The notes: a model not told the origin generated them from the sequence alone. A stretch of 64,000 nucleotides of DNA from Halomonas sp. LR3S48 (GCF_025725665.1 NZ_CP107009.1:3534001-3598000), one strand, 5' to 3'; shown: positions 47,810-58,521, counted from the stretch's first letter. Made by a program: numbers and translations.

Positions 47810-48229
47810 CTACTCCCCCTGCAGCGTGGCGATCAACCGTCGCGCCCCGCCGCGCTCGCGATGCTCGCCGAGCCAAACACCCTGCCAGGTACCCAGTGCG
47901 AGCTTGCCGTCGCGCACCGCCAGGGTGAGCTGGGTGCCGAGCAGGCTGGCGCAGACATGGGCCGGCATGTCGTCGGGCCCCTCCAGGGTATGGCGGAAGT
48001 AGGGCAGGTCGCCCGGGATACGCTCACGCAGGAAGGCGTCGAGGTCGTGGCGCACGTCCGGGTCGGCGTTCTCGTTGAGCGTCAGCGAGGCCGAGGTGTG
48101 CAGCAGTTGCAGATGCAGCAGCCCCACCTTTACCTCACGCAACTCCATCAGCGCCGAGGTCACCTCCTCGGTGATCAGGTGAAAACCTCGCGAACGCGGT
48201 GCCAGGCGCAGCTCCTTCTGGTGCCACAT
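47810..48229 (-). CDS. yjbQ: YjbQ/UPF0047 family protein
   Basis: This 139-residue protein is of the YjbQ family, with the conserved LLHLQLLHTSASLTLNENADPDVRHDL segment holding His and Asp that bind a metal, and the C-terminal GTWQGVWLGEHR. Overexpressed YjbQ shows weak thiamine-phosphate synthase activity, but the true role is unknown. The gene follows the Hen1-like methyltransferase gene by 21 bp on the same strand, so the two may be co-transcribed. Confidence 0.85.
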   Translation of the reverse strand: MWHQKELRLAPRSRGFHLITEEVTSALMELREVKVGLLHLQLLHTSASLTLNENADPDVRHDLDAFLRERIPGDLPYFRHTLEGPDDMPAHVCASLLGTQLTLAVRDGKLALGTWQGVWLGEHRERGGARRLIATLQGE

Positions 48230-48250
48230 GGCTTAACTCTCCTCGATGGT

Positions 48251-48856
48251 TCAATCCTTGCGTTCGAACAGGGCCAGGTGCGTTGGCTGGCCGAGATCAG
48301 GGTCCCACTCGCCGAGGCCCGAGAGCGAGGCACGGTAGCCGTTGCGATGGGCGACACCACGAGCCCAGTCGCGGAAGCGGTCCCGCGTCCACTCGAAACG
48401 GTGGTCGGGATCGCGGAACTCGCCGCGGGCGAGCCCGAAGAGTGGGTTGTAGTCGTGATTGGGAGTCGTCAGCACGAGCAGGCCGGGGCGCAGCGCCCCG
48501 AAGACGGCCCGCTCCATTCGGGACAGGTTGCCTGGAGGTACGTGCTCGATGGTCTCGACCATCGCGGCGGCATCGAAGCCGACCAGCGCAGCGTGGGGTT
48601 CGACGTAGGAGCCACAGATCAGTGTGAGTCGCTGACGGCACGCCGCTGGCAGCCGCTCCAGGCGCATCTTGGCCTGGGCCAGCAATTCCCCCGACAGTTC
48701 CAGTCCCGCCACCTGCTCGAACTGAGGCTCGCGCAGCAGATACTGCAGCAGCCCCCCGGAACCACAGCCGAGATCGAGCACCCGGCGCGCGCCACTCCCT
48801 TTCAGCAAGGATGCGACTCGCAACCATCGCTGTTGGTGAAGGTCGAGGTCCTCCAG
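48251..48856 (-). CDS. SAM methyltransferase related to 3'-terminal RNA ribose methyltransferase Hen1
   Basis: This protein of about 200 residues has the SAM-binding motif RVLDLGCGSGGLLQYLL and then features of bacterial Hen1: ETIEH followed by VLTTPNHDYNPLFG and DPDHRFEWTRDRFRDWA, where Glu and His residues bind the metal at the RNA 3' end. Hen1 methylates the 2'-OH at RNA 3' ends, usually with the Pnkp repair enzyme; no pnkp gene is near. The start is unclear: no ATG, GTG or well-placed TTG fits. A CTG at 48856 lies 7 bases after GGGAGG and gives LEDLDLHQQR, which resembles the start of the methyltransferase domain, and is used here. An ATA two codons earlier is another option. Confidence 0.65.
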   Translation of the reverse strand: MEDLDLHQQRWLRVASLLKGSGARRVLDLGCGSGGLLQYLLREPQFEQVAGLELSGELLAQAKMRLERLPAACRQRLTLICGSYVEPHAALVGFDAAAMVETIEHVPPGNLSRMERAVFGALRPGLLVLTTPNHDYNPLFGLARGEFRDPDHRFEWTRDRFRDWARGVAHRNGYRASLSGLGEWDPDLGQPTHLALFERKD

Positions 48857-48923
48857 TGTTATGCCTCCCTTTCCTCCATTGCGCTGTAAGCATGATGCAG
48901 CACTTGTAGAGGCGGCGAAAAGG

Positions 48924-48948
48924 GCCGCACGGCAAACAACCGTGCGGC
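48924..48948 (-). terminator. Terminator after the cupin gene
   Basis: GCCGCACGG and CCGTGCGGC form a perfect 9-bp stem with a 7-base loop, about 20 bases after the cupin stop. The minus-strand transcript continues into CCCTTTTC, a short U-run. Confidence 0.65.
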
Positions 48949-48968
48949 TTGGTTGAATGGCATACGGT

Positions 48969-49409
48969 TTATTCGCTTGCCACCGTGGTGGGCTGCCCCT
49001 GTGCCGCGGCGAATACCACCAGTACCCTGGCATCGCTGTCGGTCACGTTGAAGAGCTGGTGATCCCGGTTGAGGGCCTCGACATAGGCCTCCCCCGTAGC
49101 ATAGGTATGAGGATCACCGCCCTCGGTGCGCAGTTCGACTTCGCCCTCGAGTACATAGACGTAGACGGGCACTGGATGCTGATGCAGGGGCGTCCGTCCG
49201 CCCGGCTCGATGGTGCCGATCACGGAGACGATTTCCGGCGTCCCGTCGGGCCAGACGATGGCATCGCCGTCACGAGTATCGGTCGTCTTCAACACCGGTT
49301 GGGTCTCGAACCCTGCCGGCAGGGCATCGTCCTGGGCAAGCGCTGCGCAAATGGGCAGGATCGCGATCAACCCCAGGCTCAGCGCCGCTGATGTGATGAT
49401 GGTTTTCAT
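48969..49409 (-). CDS. Periplasmic cupin-domain protein
   Basis: This 146-residue protein has a signal peptide (SLGLIAILPICAALAQ) and one cupin domain. The first metal motif is PLHQHPVPVYVYVLEGEVEL and the second region is HQLFNVTDSDARVLVVF. It should bind a divalent metal in the periplasm; many such proteins have no known reaction. It is 40 bp after the ArsM-like methyltransferase gene on the same strand and may be co-transcribed with it. Confidence 0.75.
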   Translation of the reverse strand: MKTIITSAALSLGLIAILPICAALAQDDALPAGFETQPVLKTTDTRDGDAIVWPDGTPEIVSVIGTIEPGGRTPLHQHPVPVYVYVLEGEVELRTEGGDPHTYATGEAYVEALNRDHQLFNVTDSDARVLVVFAAAQGQPTTVASE

Positions 49410-49449
49410 GACGTTTCACTCCTCTCTGCAAATGTGAAGGCCTCTACGC

Positions 49450-50241
49450 TCAGGCCTTGACCGCCAGTAGCGAGATGCTCTTGACCCCGTAGGTGGCACT
49501 GGCGCCCTGGGCCGAATCGGTCAAGAAGCGGTACTCGGGGTGTTCGCGCCAGGTTTCGATCGCGAGGCCGGCGGCCTCGATGGCCGCGCGATAGTCGTCC
49601 TGCTGCAGGGCGCCCCCGATGCAGGCGGCCCACAGGGTAGCGTTGCAGGAAACGCTCTCCGGCAAGGGCTTTTCGGTGACGATATCGGCCAGCGCCAGGC
49701 GTCCGCCGTGCCGAAGCACTCGCGCCGCCTCGGCGAAGACCCTCGGCTTGTCGGCCGAGAGATTGATCACACCGTTGCTGATCACCACGTCGATGCTGCC
49801 ATCGGCGAACGGCGGCGCCTCGGTATAACCGGCGTGGAAAGTGACCTGGCCGAAACCCGCCTCGTGCGCCAGCCGCTCGGCCTTCTCGCGCTGGGCCGCG
49901 GTCATGTCGAGCCCCAGCACCTGGCCGCCGGGCCCCGTCGCCAGGGCTGCCAGCAGGCTGTCCATGCCGGAACCGCTGCCTAGGTCGAGCACCGTCTCGC
50001 CGGGCTGGATGGCGGCCAGATCGAGGAAATGGCCGACGCCGGCGAAGGAGTCGATGGCGGCGGTCGGTATGCGATCCAGGGCGCGGGGGTCGTAGCCCAG
50101 TCGCTCGGCCAGGGCGCGCCCCATCTCGAAATGGAACTCCCCCTGCGGCGCTTCGGCCACTTCGCGATACATCGCCTTGACGCGCGCCTCGAGCTCCTGC
50201 TTGTCCACCCCGGCGGTGGTGGGCTTTGCCGTGATTGTCAT
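49450..50241 (-). CDS. SAM methyltransferase, ArsM-like
   Basis: This 263-residue class I methyltransferase has the SAM motif TVLDLGSGSGMDSLLAA and the arsenite-methyltransferase-like segments FHFEMGRALAERLGYDP, SFAGVGHF and IDVVISNGVINLSADKPRV. A cysteine is seen in SVSCNATLWAACIGGAL, but the N-terminal cysteine pair of true ArsM is absent, so arsenite may not be the substrate. A paralogue with the same N-terminal segments is encoded divergently at 51391. It lies upstream of the cupin gene and 253 bp from the divergent sigma-factor gene. Confidence 0.7.
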   Translation of the reverse strand: MTITAKPTTAGVDKQELEARVKAMYREVAEAPQGEFHFEMGRALAERLGYDPRALDRIPTAAIDSFAGVGHFLDLAAIQPGETVLDLGSGSGMDSLLAALATGPGGQVLGLDMTAAQREKAERLAHEAGFGQVTFHAGYTEAPPFADGSIDVVISNGVINLSADKPRVFAEAARVLRHGGRLALADIVTEKPLPESVSCNATLWAACIGGALQQDDYRAAIEAAGLAIETWREHPEYRFLTDSAQGASATYGVKSISLLAVKA

Positions 50242-50494
50242 TGTCTTTTCTCCTCTGGCTGCTCACGACGACACCGAACGGTGCCGTGTGCGCCAGGACG
50301 CCGTCCACGCGAAAAGGGTTCCCGCCGGGAACCGAAGACGCCGTTGCTGCGTCCCTGCCCATGTCCGATCACTTGCCCAGCGAGGGCGAGCGGACCATGC
50401 TCGAAGAGGTGTCGCCATGTCGTTGGCAGGTTCACTCCTTGACCATCCACGGCCGCAGCCACACGCTCGATACCGGAACGCCACGGGGGCCAGC

Positions 50495-51118
50495 ATGCGT
50501 TTCGACGAAACCGCCAGCCGGCGGGAGTGGTTCGAGCAGCGCCTGGCACCGCTGATGGACCGACTCTACGGCACTGCACTGAGGCTCACCCGCCACCCCG
50601 CCGACGCCGAGGACATCGTCGCCGAGGCGGTAACCAAGGCCTGGACACAGCTCGACCGGCTGCGCGATCCCCAGCGCTTCGAGGGCTGGCTGTTTCATAT
50701 CCTCACCAACACCTTCATCAGCGAATGGCGCAGGCGCCGTTGCCGACCTCAGCCGGGCGGAGATGGCACTACCGAGCCCGGCGAGCTCGACAGCGCCTGT
50801 TTCACGCTGTTCCAGCAACTGCACCAGCCCTTCCTGCTGTGGTGGGGTAGCCTCGAGGAACAGTTCTTCAACGGCCTGCTGCAGGAGGACCTGGAGCAGG
50901 CGCTGGATGCACTGCCCGATGCCTACCGGGTGACGATTGTGCTGGTCGAAGTGCAGGGCTATACGTATGAAGAGGTTGCGAGCCTGCTCGGTATTCCATT
51001 GGGCACCGTGCGCTCGCGCCTGAGCCGGGCGCGCTCGCAGCTGCAGAAAATGCTCTGGGAGCAGGCCAGGGAGGCGGGCATGGTGTCCGGCGAGGGCGAC
51101 GGAGGTGCACGGGAATGA
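50495..51118 (+). CDS. ECF-type RNA polymerase sigma factor
   Basis: This 207-residue protein has sigma region 2 (LYGTALRLTRHPADAEDIVAEAVTKAWTQL, then RFEGWLFHILTNTFISEWRRRR) and region 4 (ALDALPDAYRVTIVLVEVQGYTYEEVASLLGIPLGTVRSRLSRAR). A helical insert of about 60 residues links them. The start at 50495 (MRFDETASRREW) is chosen because it places region 2 at the N-terminus; upstream frame is low in coding character. Its stop overlaps the zinc-finger anti-sigma gene (ATGA), so the two are co-translated. It probably controls this locus, including the methyltransferase genes on either side. Confidence 0.85.
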   Translation: MRFDETASRREWFEQRLAPLMDRLYGTALRLTRHPADAEDIVAEAVTKAWTQLDRLRDPQRFEGWLFHILTNTFISEWRRRRCRPQPGGDGTTEPGELDSACFTLFQQLHQPFLLWWGSLEEQFFNGLLQEDLEQALDALPDAYRVTIVLVEVQGYTYEEVASLLGIPLGTVRSRLSRARSQLQKMLWEQAREAGMVSGEGDGGARE

Positions 51119-51372
51119 GCCCAAGAGCATTGAGCTGCGAGGAGGTCATCGAAAGGCTCTTCGACTACCTCGACAGGGAACTCGACCCGCAGGAAGCGAG
51201 CGACGTCGAATGGCACCTGCACCGGTGCCGGGACTGTTTCACACGCGCCGAATTCGAACGACGACTTCGAGCCAGAGTGGCGGCCACCGGTACGGCAAAG
51301 GCACCGCCACGGCTGCATCAGCGCATCCGGACCCTGCTCGACCGCTTCGACGAGTCCGATTCCACCCGCTGA
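51115..51372 (+). CDS. Zinc-finger anti-sigma factor (ZAS type)
   Basis: This 85-residue protein has a putative anti-sigma zinc motif WHLHRCRDC (His-x3-Cys-x2-Cys) after an amphipathic helix (EEVIERLFDYLDRELDPQEAS). There is no membrane segment, so it is soluble, as are anti-sigma factors that respond to thiol oxidation or metals. It overlaps the sigma gene by 4 bp and precedes the methyltransferase-membrane fusion gene by 18 bp. Confidence 0.82.
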   Translation: MSPRALSCEEVIERLFDYLDRELDPQEASDVEWHLHRCRDCFTRAEFERRLRARVAATGTAKAPPRLHQRIRTLLDRFDESDSTR

Positions 51373-51390
51373 CCCGTGAGGAGAACGCTC

Positions 51391-52608
51391 ATGGTGGCCA
51401 TTCTCGGCTATTCGCGCCCGCAGATCCTGGCGGCGGTACAGCAGATGTACACCGCCGTGGCGGAAGCCCCAGGCTCCCCCTTCCACTTCCCCGTCGGGGC
51501 CGAAGCCAGCCGCCGCCTGGGCTATCCCCCGGAGCAGCTCGCGCAGTTGCCGGCGGAGGTCCGCGATGCCTTCGCTGGCGTCGGCTACCCTTTTCGCGCC
51601 GAGGCCATACACCCCGGCGACCGGGTGCTCGACATCGGCGCCGGAGCCGGTGGCGATGCCCTGATCGCACGCCAACTGACCGGCCCCCAGGGGCGGGTCA
51701 TCGCCCTCGACCTGACCGCGGCCATGACGCGCCGGCTTCAGCAGGTCAGCGACCGTCACTCCTTCGAACGACTCGGCGTGGTACAGGCTTCCGCCGAGCA
51801 ACTGCCGCTGCCCGATGCCAGCATCGACTGCATCAGCAGCAATGGCGCTCTCAACCTGATCCCAGACAAACGCCGGGCCGTGGCCGAGATGTTCCGCGTG
51901 CTCAAGCCTCACGGGCGCGTGCAGTTGGCCGACGTGGTGATTCACCGCCCGGTGTCGGTGGATTGCCACGAGGATCCCCGCCTGTGGGTCGAGTGCGTGG
52001 TCGGGGCCACGGTGAAGGAGGAGCTGATCGCCCTGTTCGAGGAGGCCGGCTTCGAGGAGGTCACCGTGCTCGGCAGCCATGACTACTTCGCCCTGAGCCC
52101 CAGCGCCCAGACCCGCGAGGTCGCCGCCGGCTTCGGCGCACACTCGGTCGAGATCGGCATGCGCCGCGGCGGCACCACGCCGAGCTGGATGCAACGCTGG
52201 CGCCGACGCCTCGATCCACGACGCTGGCTGCGGCTATGGCATCGCCGCGGCCTGCTCGGCATGCTGGCTTTCCTGCTGGCCCTGCTGAGCTGCTACGGCA
52301 CCCTGGCACTGGTCGCCCTGCTGCCGCTGCTGGGTGTACACCTGGCCCTGGACGAAGGGCTCTGGGCCAGCGCCATCGCTGCCTTCGTATTGCTCACCCT
52401 GGCGGTGGTGGCAAGCGGCCTACGCCTGCATCGCCGCCCCTGGCCCGTGCTTGTGAGCCTGGCCGGCACGTTTCTCGTGCTGTATGCACTCTTCGTCGAC
52501 TATTCCGTGCTGGTGGAGTTGGGCGGTTTCGTACTGCTGGCTGGCAGCGTCGTCTGGGACATCGTGCTGCGTAGAAGGTGGGAAACGAACGTACTGGGTT
52601 TGAAATGA
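51391..52608 (+). CDS. ArsM-like methyltransferase fused to a MerC-like membrane domain
   Basis: This 405-residue protein joins a methyltransferase (residues 1-260; MYTAVAEAPGSPFHFPVGAEASRRLGYP, RVLDIGAGAGGDALIA, CISSNGALNLIPDK) to a C-terminal membrane domain of about 120 residues with four helices (LLGMLAFLLALLSCYGTLALVALLPLLG to LGGFVLLAGSVVWDIVLRRR). The membrane part resembles MerC, an inner-membrane mercury carrier, though the pair of cysteines usual in MerC is not obvious; only one Cys (LLSCYG) is seen. The N-terminal half is a paralogue of the product of 49450-50241. The gene follows the anti-sigma gene, suggesting ECF control. ATG 51391 with GAGGAGA upstream is preferred to the GTG five codons earlier. 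Confidence 0.7.
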   Translation: MVAILGYSRPQILAAVQQMYTAVAEAPGSPFHFPVGAEASRRLGYPPEQLAQLPAEVRDAFAGVGYPFRAEAIHPGDRVLDIGAGAGGDALIARQLTGPQGRVIALDLTAAMTRRLQQVSDRHSFERLGVVQASAEQLPLPDASIDCISSNGALNLIPDKRRAVAEMFRVLKPHGRVQLADVVIHRPVSVDCHEDPRLWVECVVGATVKEELIALFEEAGFEEVTVLGSHDYFALSPSAQTREVAAGFGAHSVEIGMRRGGTTPSWMQRWRRRLDPRRWLRLWHRRGLLGMLAFLLALLSCYGTLALVALLPLLGVHLALDEGLWASAIAAFVLLTLAVVASGLRLHRRPWPVLVSLAGTFLVLYALFVDYSVLVELGGFVLLAGSVVWDIVLRRRWETNVLGLK

Positions 52609-52646
52609 AGTCGGTGCAGGCCAGATTCCTCCCGCACCATCGTCAA

Positions 52647-53555
52647 TCAGCGATTCTGCAGCCGATTGTGAATGGCGGTGGCAGCAATCGATGCCTGACC
52701 GGTGGCCACCGTGAGCTGACTCAATTGGTTGGTCATGTCCCCCGCTGCATATAGCCCTTCGATTCCCGTCTGCATGTGGGGGTTCACCACCAGATAACCC
52801 TGCGGATTCCTCAACGCTCCCAGATTCGTGCCCAGCTCACTGCGAACCTTCGTTCCCAGGGCACAATACACCGCATCGAACGAATGCACGGTGCCATCGT
52901 CCATGCGCACGTGGATGCCTTTACCTGCATCGCCGTACATGTCGCTCACCTTTACCTGCACCAAGGCGATATTCTCGCGAGTCAGGAGCTCCGTCGACGC
53001 GCTATCCATATACGCACCACCTTCGATATCGATCAGCGTCAGATCGGCACTGAATCGCTTGATGAACGCAGCCTCCCCAACGCCACTCGCGTCTCGGGCA
53101 ATGATGCCGATGCGCTCTTTGGTGTACTCGAATCCATCGCAGATGGGACAATAGCGGATCAAGCCACCTTCCTTTACTGCCTGGAAGCCCTCCATCTCGG
53201 GTTCGACATCGACGACTCCCGTCGCCAGCAGTACCGTCCGTGAGCGGAAGACTTCCGTTTCGGTGATGACGTTGAACAGGCCATCCTCGGTGCGTTCCAG
53301 GCGTTCTACCCGCCCAGGCGTCACTCGCCCACCATTTGCCCCAAGTTGCGCCCGGAGCCGCTCCAACAGCTCAAGACCGCTGATGCCTTCCCCGAAACCT
53401 GGGTAATTGAAGGTGCGCGGAATAAGCGCGGCACGGCTTTTCCCCTCATCGATGATGCAAATGTCACGCAGGAAACGTCGAAGATAGATACCGGCCGCCA
53501 GCCCGGCGGGACCGGCACCGACGATCACGCAGTCGATCGTAGCAACCTCTTCCAT
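52647..53555 (-). CDS. Thioredoxin-reductase-like flavoprotein
   Basis: This 302-residue protein has an FAD-binding motif DCVIVGAGPAGLAAGIYL, the redox cysteine pair in RYCPICDGFEY, and the C-terminal FAD segment GIEGLYAAGDMTNQLSQLTVATGQA. It is shorter than typical TrxB and the central NADPH motif (IGIIARDASGVGEAA) lacks the usual GGGxxA, so it may not use thioredoxin in the standard way. ATG 53555 with GGGAGAG upstream is preferred to an upstream in-frame ATG. It converges on the fusion gene. Confidence 0.75.
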   Translation of the reverse strand: MEEVATIDCVIVGAGPAGLAAGIYLRRFLRDICIIDEGKSRAALIPRTFNYPGFGEGISGLELLERLRAQLGANGGRVTPGRVERLERTEDGLFNVITETEVFRSRTVLLATGVVDVEPEMEGFQAVKEGGLIRYCPICDGFEYTKERIGIIARDASGVGEAAFIKRFSADLTLIDIEGGAYMDSASTELLTRENIALVQVKVSDMYGDAGKGIHVRMDDGTVHSFDAVYCALGTKVRSELGTNLGALRNPQGYLVVNPHMQTGIEGLYAAGDMTNQLSQLTVATGQASIAATAIHNRLQNR

Positions 53556-53711
53556 TTCCACTCTCCCTGAATGCGGCGAAGCCAACGTCCTTTTGACCCA
53601 TCTGATGTCTCCTCAGTGTCGGACTAATCCCCGATCCGGTCCACGGTCGTCTCCAGGTCGTACAGCGAAACGGCAGCGCCACCAGCGTCCTGTACCGGAG
53701 TTCTTCCAGAC

Positions 53712-53740
53712 AAAAAAAGCGCGGCAACCGCCGCGCTTGA
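53712..53740 (-). terminator. Rho-independent terminator of the zinc alcohol dehydrogenase gene
   Basis: On the minus strand AAGCGCGG and CCGCGCTT form an 8-bp stem followed by a run of seven T, 35 bases after the adhP stop. Confidence 0.9.
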
Positions 53741-53774
53741 AGTCGCCATTGCTGACGACGAGAGAGCAACTTTT

Positions 53775-54803
53775 CTAACTGGCCAGATCGAGCACCACCC
53801 GGCCTTCGATCCTGCCGTCGATCATGCGCTGGAAGACGTCGTTGATGTTCTCCAGGCGATCGGTGCTCACCGTGGCCTTGACCTTGCCCTCGCCAGCGAA
53901 GTCCAGCGACTCCTGCAAGTCCTGGCGGGTGCCGACGATGGAGCCGCGCACGGTGATGCCGTTGAGCACGGTCTCGAAGATCGGCAGCGGGAAGTTACCG
54001 GGCGGCAGGCCGTTGAGCGAAATGGTGCCACCACGGCGCACCATGCCCTGGGCCTGCTCGAAGGCCTTGGGCGACACCGCGGTAACCAGTACACCATGGG
54101 CGCCGCCGATCGCTTTCTTGAGGTAAGCCACCGGGTCGGTCTTGGCCGCGTTGACGGTGACGCTGGCGCCCAGCCGCTCAGCCAGCGCCAGCTTGGCGTC
54201 GTCGATGTCCACGGCGGCGACGTTGAGGCCCATGGCCTTGGCGTACTGCACTGCCATGTGGCCCAGTCCGCCGACGCCGGAAATCACCACCCACTGGCCT
54301 GGACGGGTGTCGGTCACCTTGAGCCCCTTGTAGACGGTGACGCCAGCGCACAGCACCGGGGCGATTTCGACGAAGCCAACGTTGTCCGGCAGATGACCGG
54401 CATAGTCGGCCACCGCCAGGGTGTAGTCGGCGAAGCCACCATTGACCGAATAGCCGGTGTTCTGCTGCGACTCGCACAGGGTCTCCCAGCCGCCCAGGCA
54501 GTGCTCGCAGTGGCCACAGGCGGAATGCAGCCAGGGCACGCCGATGCGATCGCCCTCCTTGACGTGCTTGACGCCGGCCCCGACGGCAGCCACGTGGCCC
54601 ACGCCCTCATGGCCGGGTATGAAAGGCGGACTGGGCTTGACCGGCCAGTCGCCGTGGGCCGCATGCAGGTCGGTGTGACATACCCCCGAGGCAGCTATCT
54701 TGACCAGCACCTCGCCGGGACCGGGGCGCGGTACCTCGACCTCCTCGATGGCCAACGGCTCGCCGAACTTGCGAACCACGGCGGCTTTCATCGTCTTGTC
54801 CAT
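53775..54803 (-). CDS. adhP: Zinc-dependent alcohol dehydrogenase AdhP-like
   Basis: This 342-residue medium-chain dehydrogenase has the catalytic zinc ligands in [10 protein letters not shown] and GHEGVGHV, the structural zinc cysteines in [17 protein letters not shown], and the NAD-binding turn [13 protein letters not shown]. It interconverts ethanol or other primary alcohols and aldehydes in the cytoplasm. ATG 54803 ([10 protein letters not shown]) follows AAGGAGAG and gives the family length. It lies 160 bp after the acetaldehyde dehydrogenase gene with a hairpin between them, so it may have its own promoter. Confidence 0.85.
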   Translation of the reverse strand: MDKTMKAAVVRKFGEPLAIEEVEVPRPGPGEVLVKIAASGVCHTDLHAAHGDWPVKPSPPFIPGHEGVGHVAAVGAGVKHVKEGDRIGVPWLHSACGHCEHCLGGWETLCESQQNTGYSVNGGFADYTLAVADYAGHLPDNVGFVEIAPVLCAGVTVYKGLKVTDTRPGQWVVISGVGGLGHMAVQYAKAMGLNVAAVDIDDAKLALAERLGASVTVNAAKTDPVAYLKKAIGGAHGVLVTAVSPKAFEQAQGMVRRGGTISLNGLPPGNFPLPIFETVLNGITVRGSIVGTRQDLQESLDFAGEGKVKATVSTDRLENINDVFQRMIDGRIEGRVVLDLAS

Positions 54804-54915
54804 AGCCTTGCTCTCCTTATCTAGCCTGTCGTGTCGGACGGCGGTTGCCGAACGACGGGACCAACGGAATCGCCAGGAGCTGGAGTGGTTGGCCACTCTC
54901 TAGAAAGAGGCAGAA

Positions 54916-54940
54916 TGCCGCCCGGACGGGCCGGGCGGCA
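54916..54940 (-). terminator. Hairpin after the acetaldehyde dehydrogenase gene
   Basis: TGCCGCCCGG and CCGGGCGGCA pair perfectly over 10 bases with a 5-base loop, 23 bases after the exaC stop. The U-run is weak (TTCTGCCTCTTTC). Confidence 0.6.
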
Positions 54941-54962
54941 TGGTGGTTCAGAACATGACGGC

Positions 54963-56483
<1,521 letters not shown>

Positions 56484-56677
56484 GACGATGCTCCTGGGTT
56501 GCGTTGTTTTGCTCGGTGATGGCGGAAGGCAGCGATGGCTGCGGCTTTCACGGTCACCGACATGCTGTCTGCGACATGGGCTCTCTCGCTTCTCTCATCC
56601 GGCGCGCCAGTGATGCCAGGTGGTGTTGGCCGGCCCCAGTACGCAGTGTAGATAACCTTGGGGTGTGTACCTCATCC

Positions 56678-56686
56678 TCCCTTGGG
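56678..56686 (-). promoter_or_regulatory. TCCCTTGGG, partial copy of the exa-cluster repeat, before exaC
   Basis: TCCCTTGGG shares its first eight bases with the 14-base repeat before exaA and pedF. It lies about 195 bases before the exaC start. A second CCTTGGGG occurs at 56656-56663. Confidence 0.35.
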
Positions 56687-56751
56687 TGGCATTGGGGAGG
56701 GTCTTTGGTCGTAGTCTGCCGGACCCGTGTGGAGCCCGGCAGACAAGCAGG

Positions 56752-58521
56752 CTACTGCGCTGCATGCTCGCTCGGCAGCTTGAAGGTCCACAGCATGCCG
56801 CCCTGGTTGAAGTTCTTGACCACCTTGGCGACCTCGCCGCCCCACAGCGGCACCGCCCCACCCCAGCCCGAGGCGACGGAGACGTACTGCTCGCCGTCCA
56901 TGGTCCAGGTGATCGGTGTGCCGACCACGCCCGAACCGGTATTGAAGCGATACAGCTCCTCGCCGGTGCGGGCGTCGAACGCCTTCAAGTAGCCTTCGGG
57001 CGTGCCGGTGAAGACCAGGTTGCCGGCGGTGGTCATCACGCCACCCCACAGCGGCGCGCGGTTCTCGTGGCGCCAGACCTCTTCGCCGGTGAGCGGATCC
57101 ATCGCGCGCAGCACGCCGATGAACTCCTCGTTGGCCGGCTTGATGGTGAATCCCGCGCCGAGATAGGCCGCCCCCCGCTTGTAGGAGACCGGCTCGTTCC
57201 AGATATCCATGGACCACTCGTTGGAGGGAACGTAGAACAGGCCGGTGTCCTGGCTGTAGGCCATCGGCATCCAGTTCTTGCCCCCAAGGAAGGCCGGGCG
57301 CGCGAGCACTGCCTCGCCCTTGTCCTCCTCGGTGGCGGACGGATCGCCCGGTCGCCCGCCCTCGGTGTAGATGGGACGCCCCTGGTCGTCGAGTCCTTCG
57401 GCCCAGGAGATCTCGTCGACGAAGGGAAAGCCGCGAATGAAGCTGCCATCGGTGCGGTCGAGCACGTAGAAGAAGCCGTTACGGTCGGCGGTGGCCGCCG
57501 CCCTGACGAGTTCGCCGTCCTGCTCGTAGTCGAACGAAATCAGTTCGTTGACCCCGTCGTAGTCCCAGCCATCGTTGGGAGTGGTCTGGAAGTGCCACTT
57601 GATGCTGCCATCGTTGGGGTCGATCGCCACCCGCGACGAGGAGAACAGGTTGTCGCCGGGGCGCAGGTGCGAATTCCACGGCGCCGGGTTGCCGGTACCG
57701 AAGAACAGGGTGTCGGTGTCGGGGTCGTAGGTACCGCCCAGCCAGGTGGCGGCCCCGCCGGTCTCCCACATGTCGCCGGGCCAGGTCAGCCCCGCCTCGC
57801 CACCGGAGATGCCGTTCTCGACGGCTTCGCCATCGCGATAGACGTAGCCCATGTGCCCCTCGACGGTCGGCCGCGTCCACAGCAGGTCGCCCGTACGTGG
57901 GTCGTAGGCCTCGACCTTGCCGACGATGCCGAACTCGCCGCCCGACACCCCGGTGATCAACTTGCCGTTGACGATGATCGGTGCCGCCGTGATCGAGTAG
58001 CCTTCCTGGTAGTCGGCCACCTGCTTGACCCACACCACCTTGCCGGTGTCCTTGTTCAGAGCGACGAGCTTGGCGTCCAGGGTGCCGAAGATGAACAGGT
58101 CGTCGTAGAGCGCACCGCCACGATTGACCACGTCGCAGCAGGGCATGATGCCGTCGGGCAGACGCGCATCGTACTGCCAGATCTCCTCACCGGTGCGGGC
58201 ATCGATCGCGTAGGCGCGCGAATAGGAGGCCGTGACGTACATCACCCCATCCTTGACGATCGGCTGGGACTCCTGGCCGCGCTGCTTCTCGCCGCCGAAG
58301 GAGAAGGCCCATGCCGGCTGCAGGGAGCGGACGTTCTCCGTATTCAGGAGGTCGATGCCGCTATAGCGCTGGCCCTGAAGCCCCATGCCATAGGTCACCA
58401 CATCCTCGGCAGTGGCGTGGTCGTTGAGGAGATCCTCGTCGGTCACCGCCTGGGCGCCAAGGGAGACGGCCAGTGTCAGGGTGCCAAGGGTAAAGCGTGT
58501 GCTTATCGAGCGATATGTCAT
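56752..58521 (-). CDS. exaA: PQQ-dependent alcohol dehydrogenase with lanthanide-type signature
   Basis: This 589-residue periplasmic quinoprotein has a signal peptide ([16 protein letters not shown]), the adjacent-cysteine disulfide in MPCCDVV, the metal ligands in GGEFGIVG (Glu) and GTGNPAPWN (Asn), and tryptophan-docking repeats of the eight-bladed propeller. The catalytic Asp320 sits in [12 protein letters not shown], so another Asp occurs two residues later (Asp322). In XoxF and PedH this extra Asp binds a lanthanide; calcium enzymes have Ala, Ser or Thr there. It oxidises ethanol and other alcohols and passes electrons to a cytochrome c such as PedF. Accessory genes follow upstream. No second, calcium-type copy is in the window. 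Confidence 0.88.
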   Translation of the reverse strand: MTYRSISTRFTLGTLTLAVSLGAQAVTDEDLLNDHATAEDVVTYGMGLQGQRYSGIDLLNTENVRSLQPAWAFSFGGEKQRGQESQPIVKDGVMYVTASYSRAYAIDARTGEEIWQYDARLPDGIMPCCDVVNRGGALYDDLFIFGTLDAKLVALNKDTGKVVWVKQVADYQEGYSITAAPIIVNGKLITGVSGGEFGIVGKVEAYDPRTGDLLWTRPTVEGHMGYVYRDGEAVENGISGGEAGLTWPGDMWETGGAATWLGGTYDPDTDTLFFGTGNPAPWNSHLRPGDNLFSSSRVAIDPNDGSIKWHFQTTPNDGWDYDGVNELISFDYEQDGELVRAAATADRNGFFYVLDRTDGSFIRGFPFVDEISWAEGLDDQGRPIYTEGGRPGDPSATEEDKGEAVLARPAFLGGKNWMPMAYSQDTGLFYVPSNEWSMDIWNEPVSYKRGAAYLGAGFTIKPANEEFIGVLRAMDPLTGEEVWRHENRAPLWGGVMTTAGNLVFTGTPEGYLKAFDARTGEELYRFNTGSGVVGTPITWTMDGEQYVSVASGWGGAVPLWGGEVAKVVKNFNQGGMLWTFKLPSEHAAQ

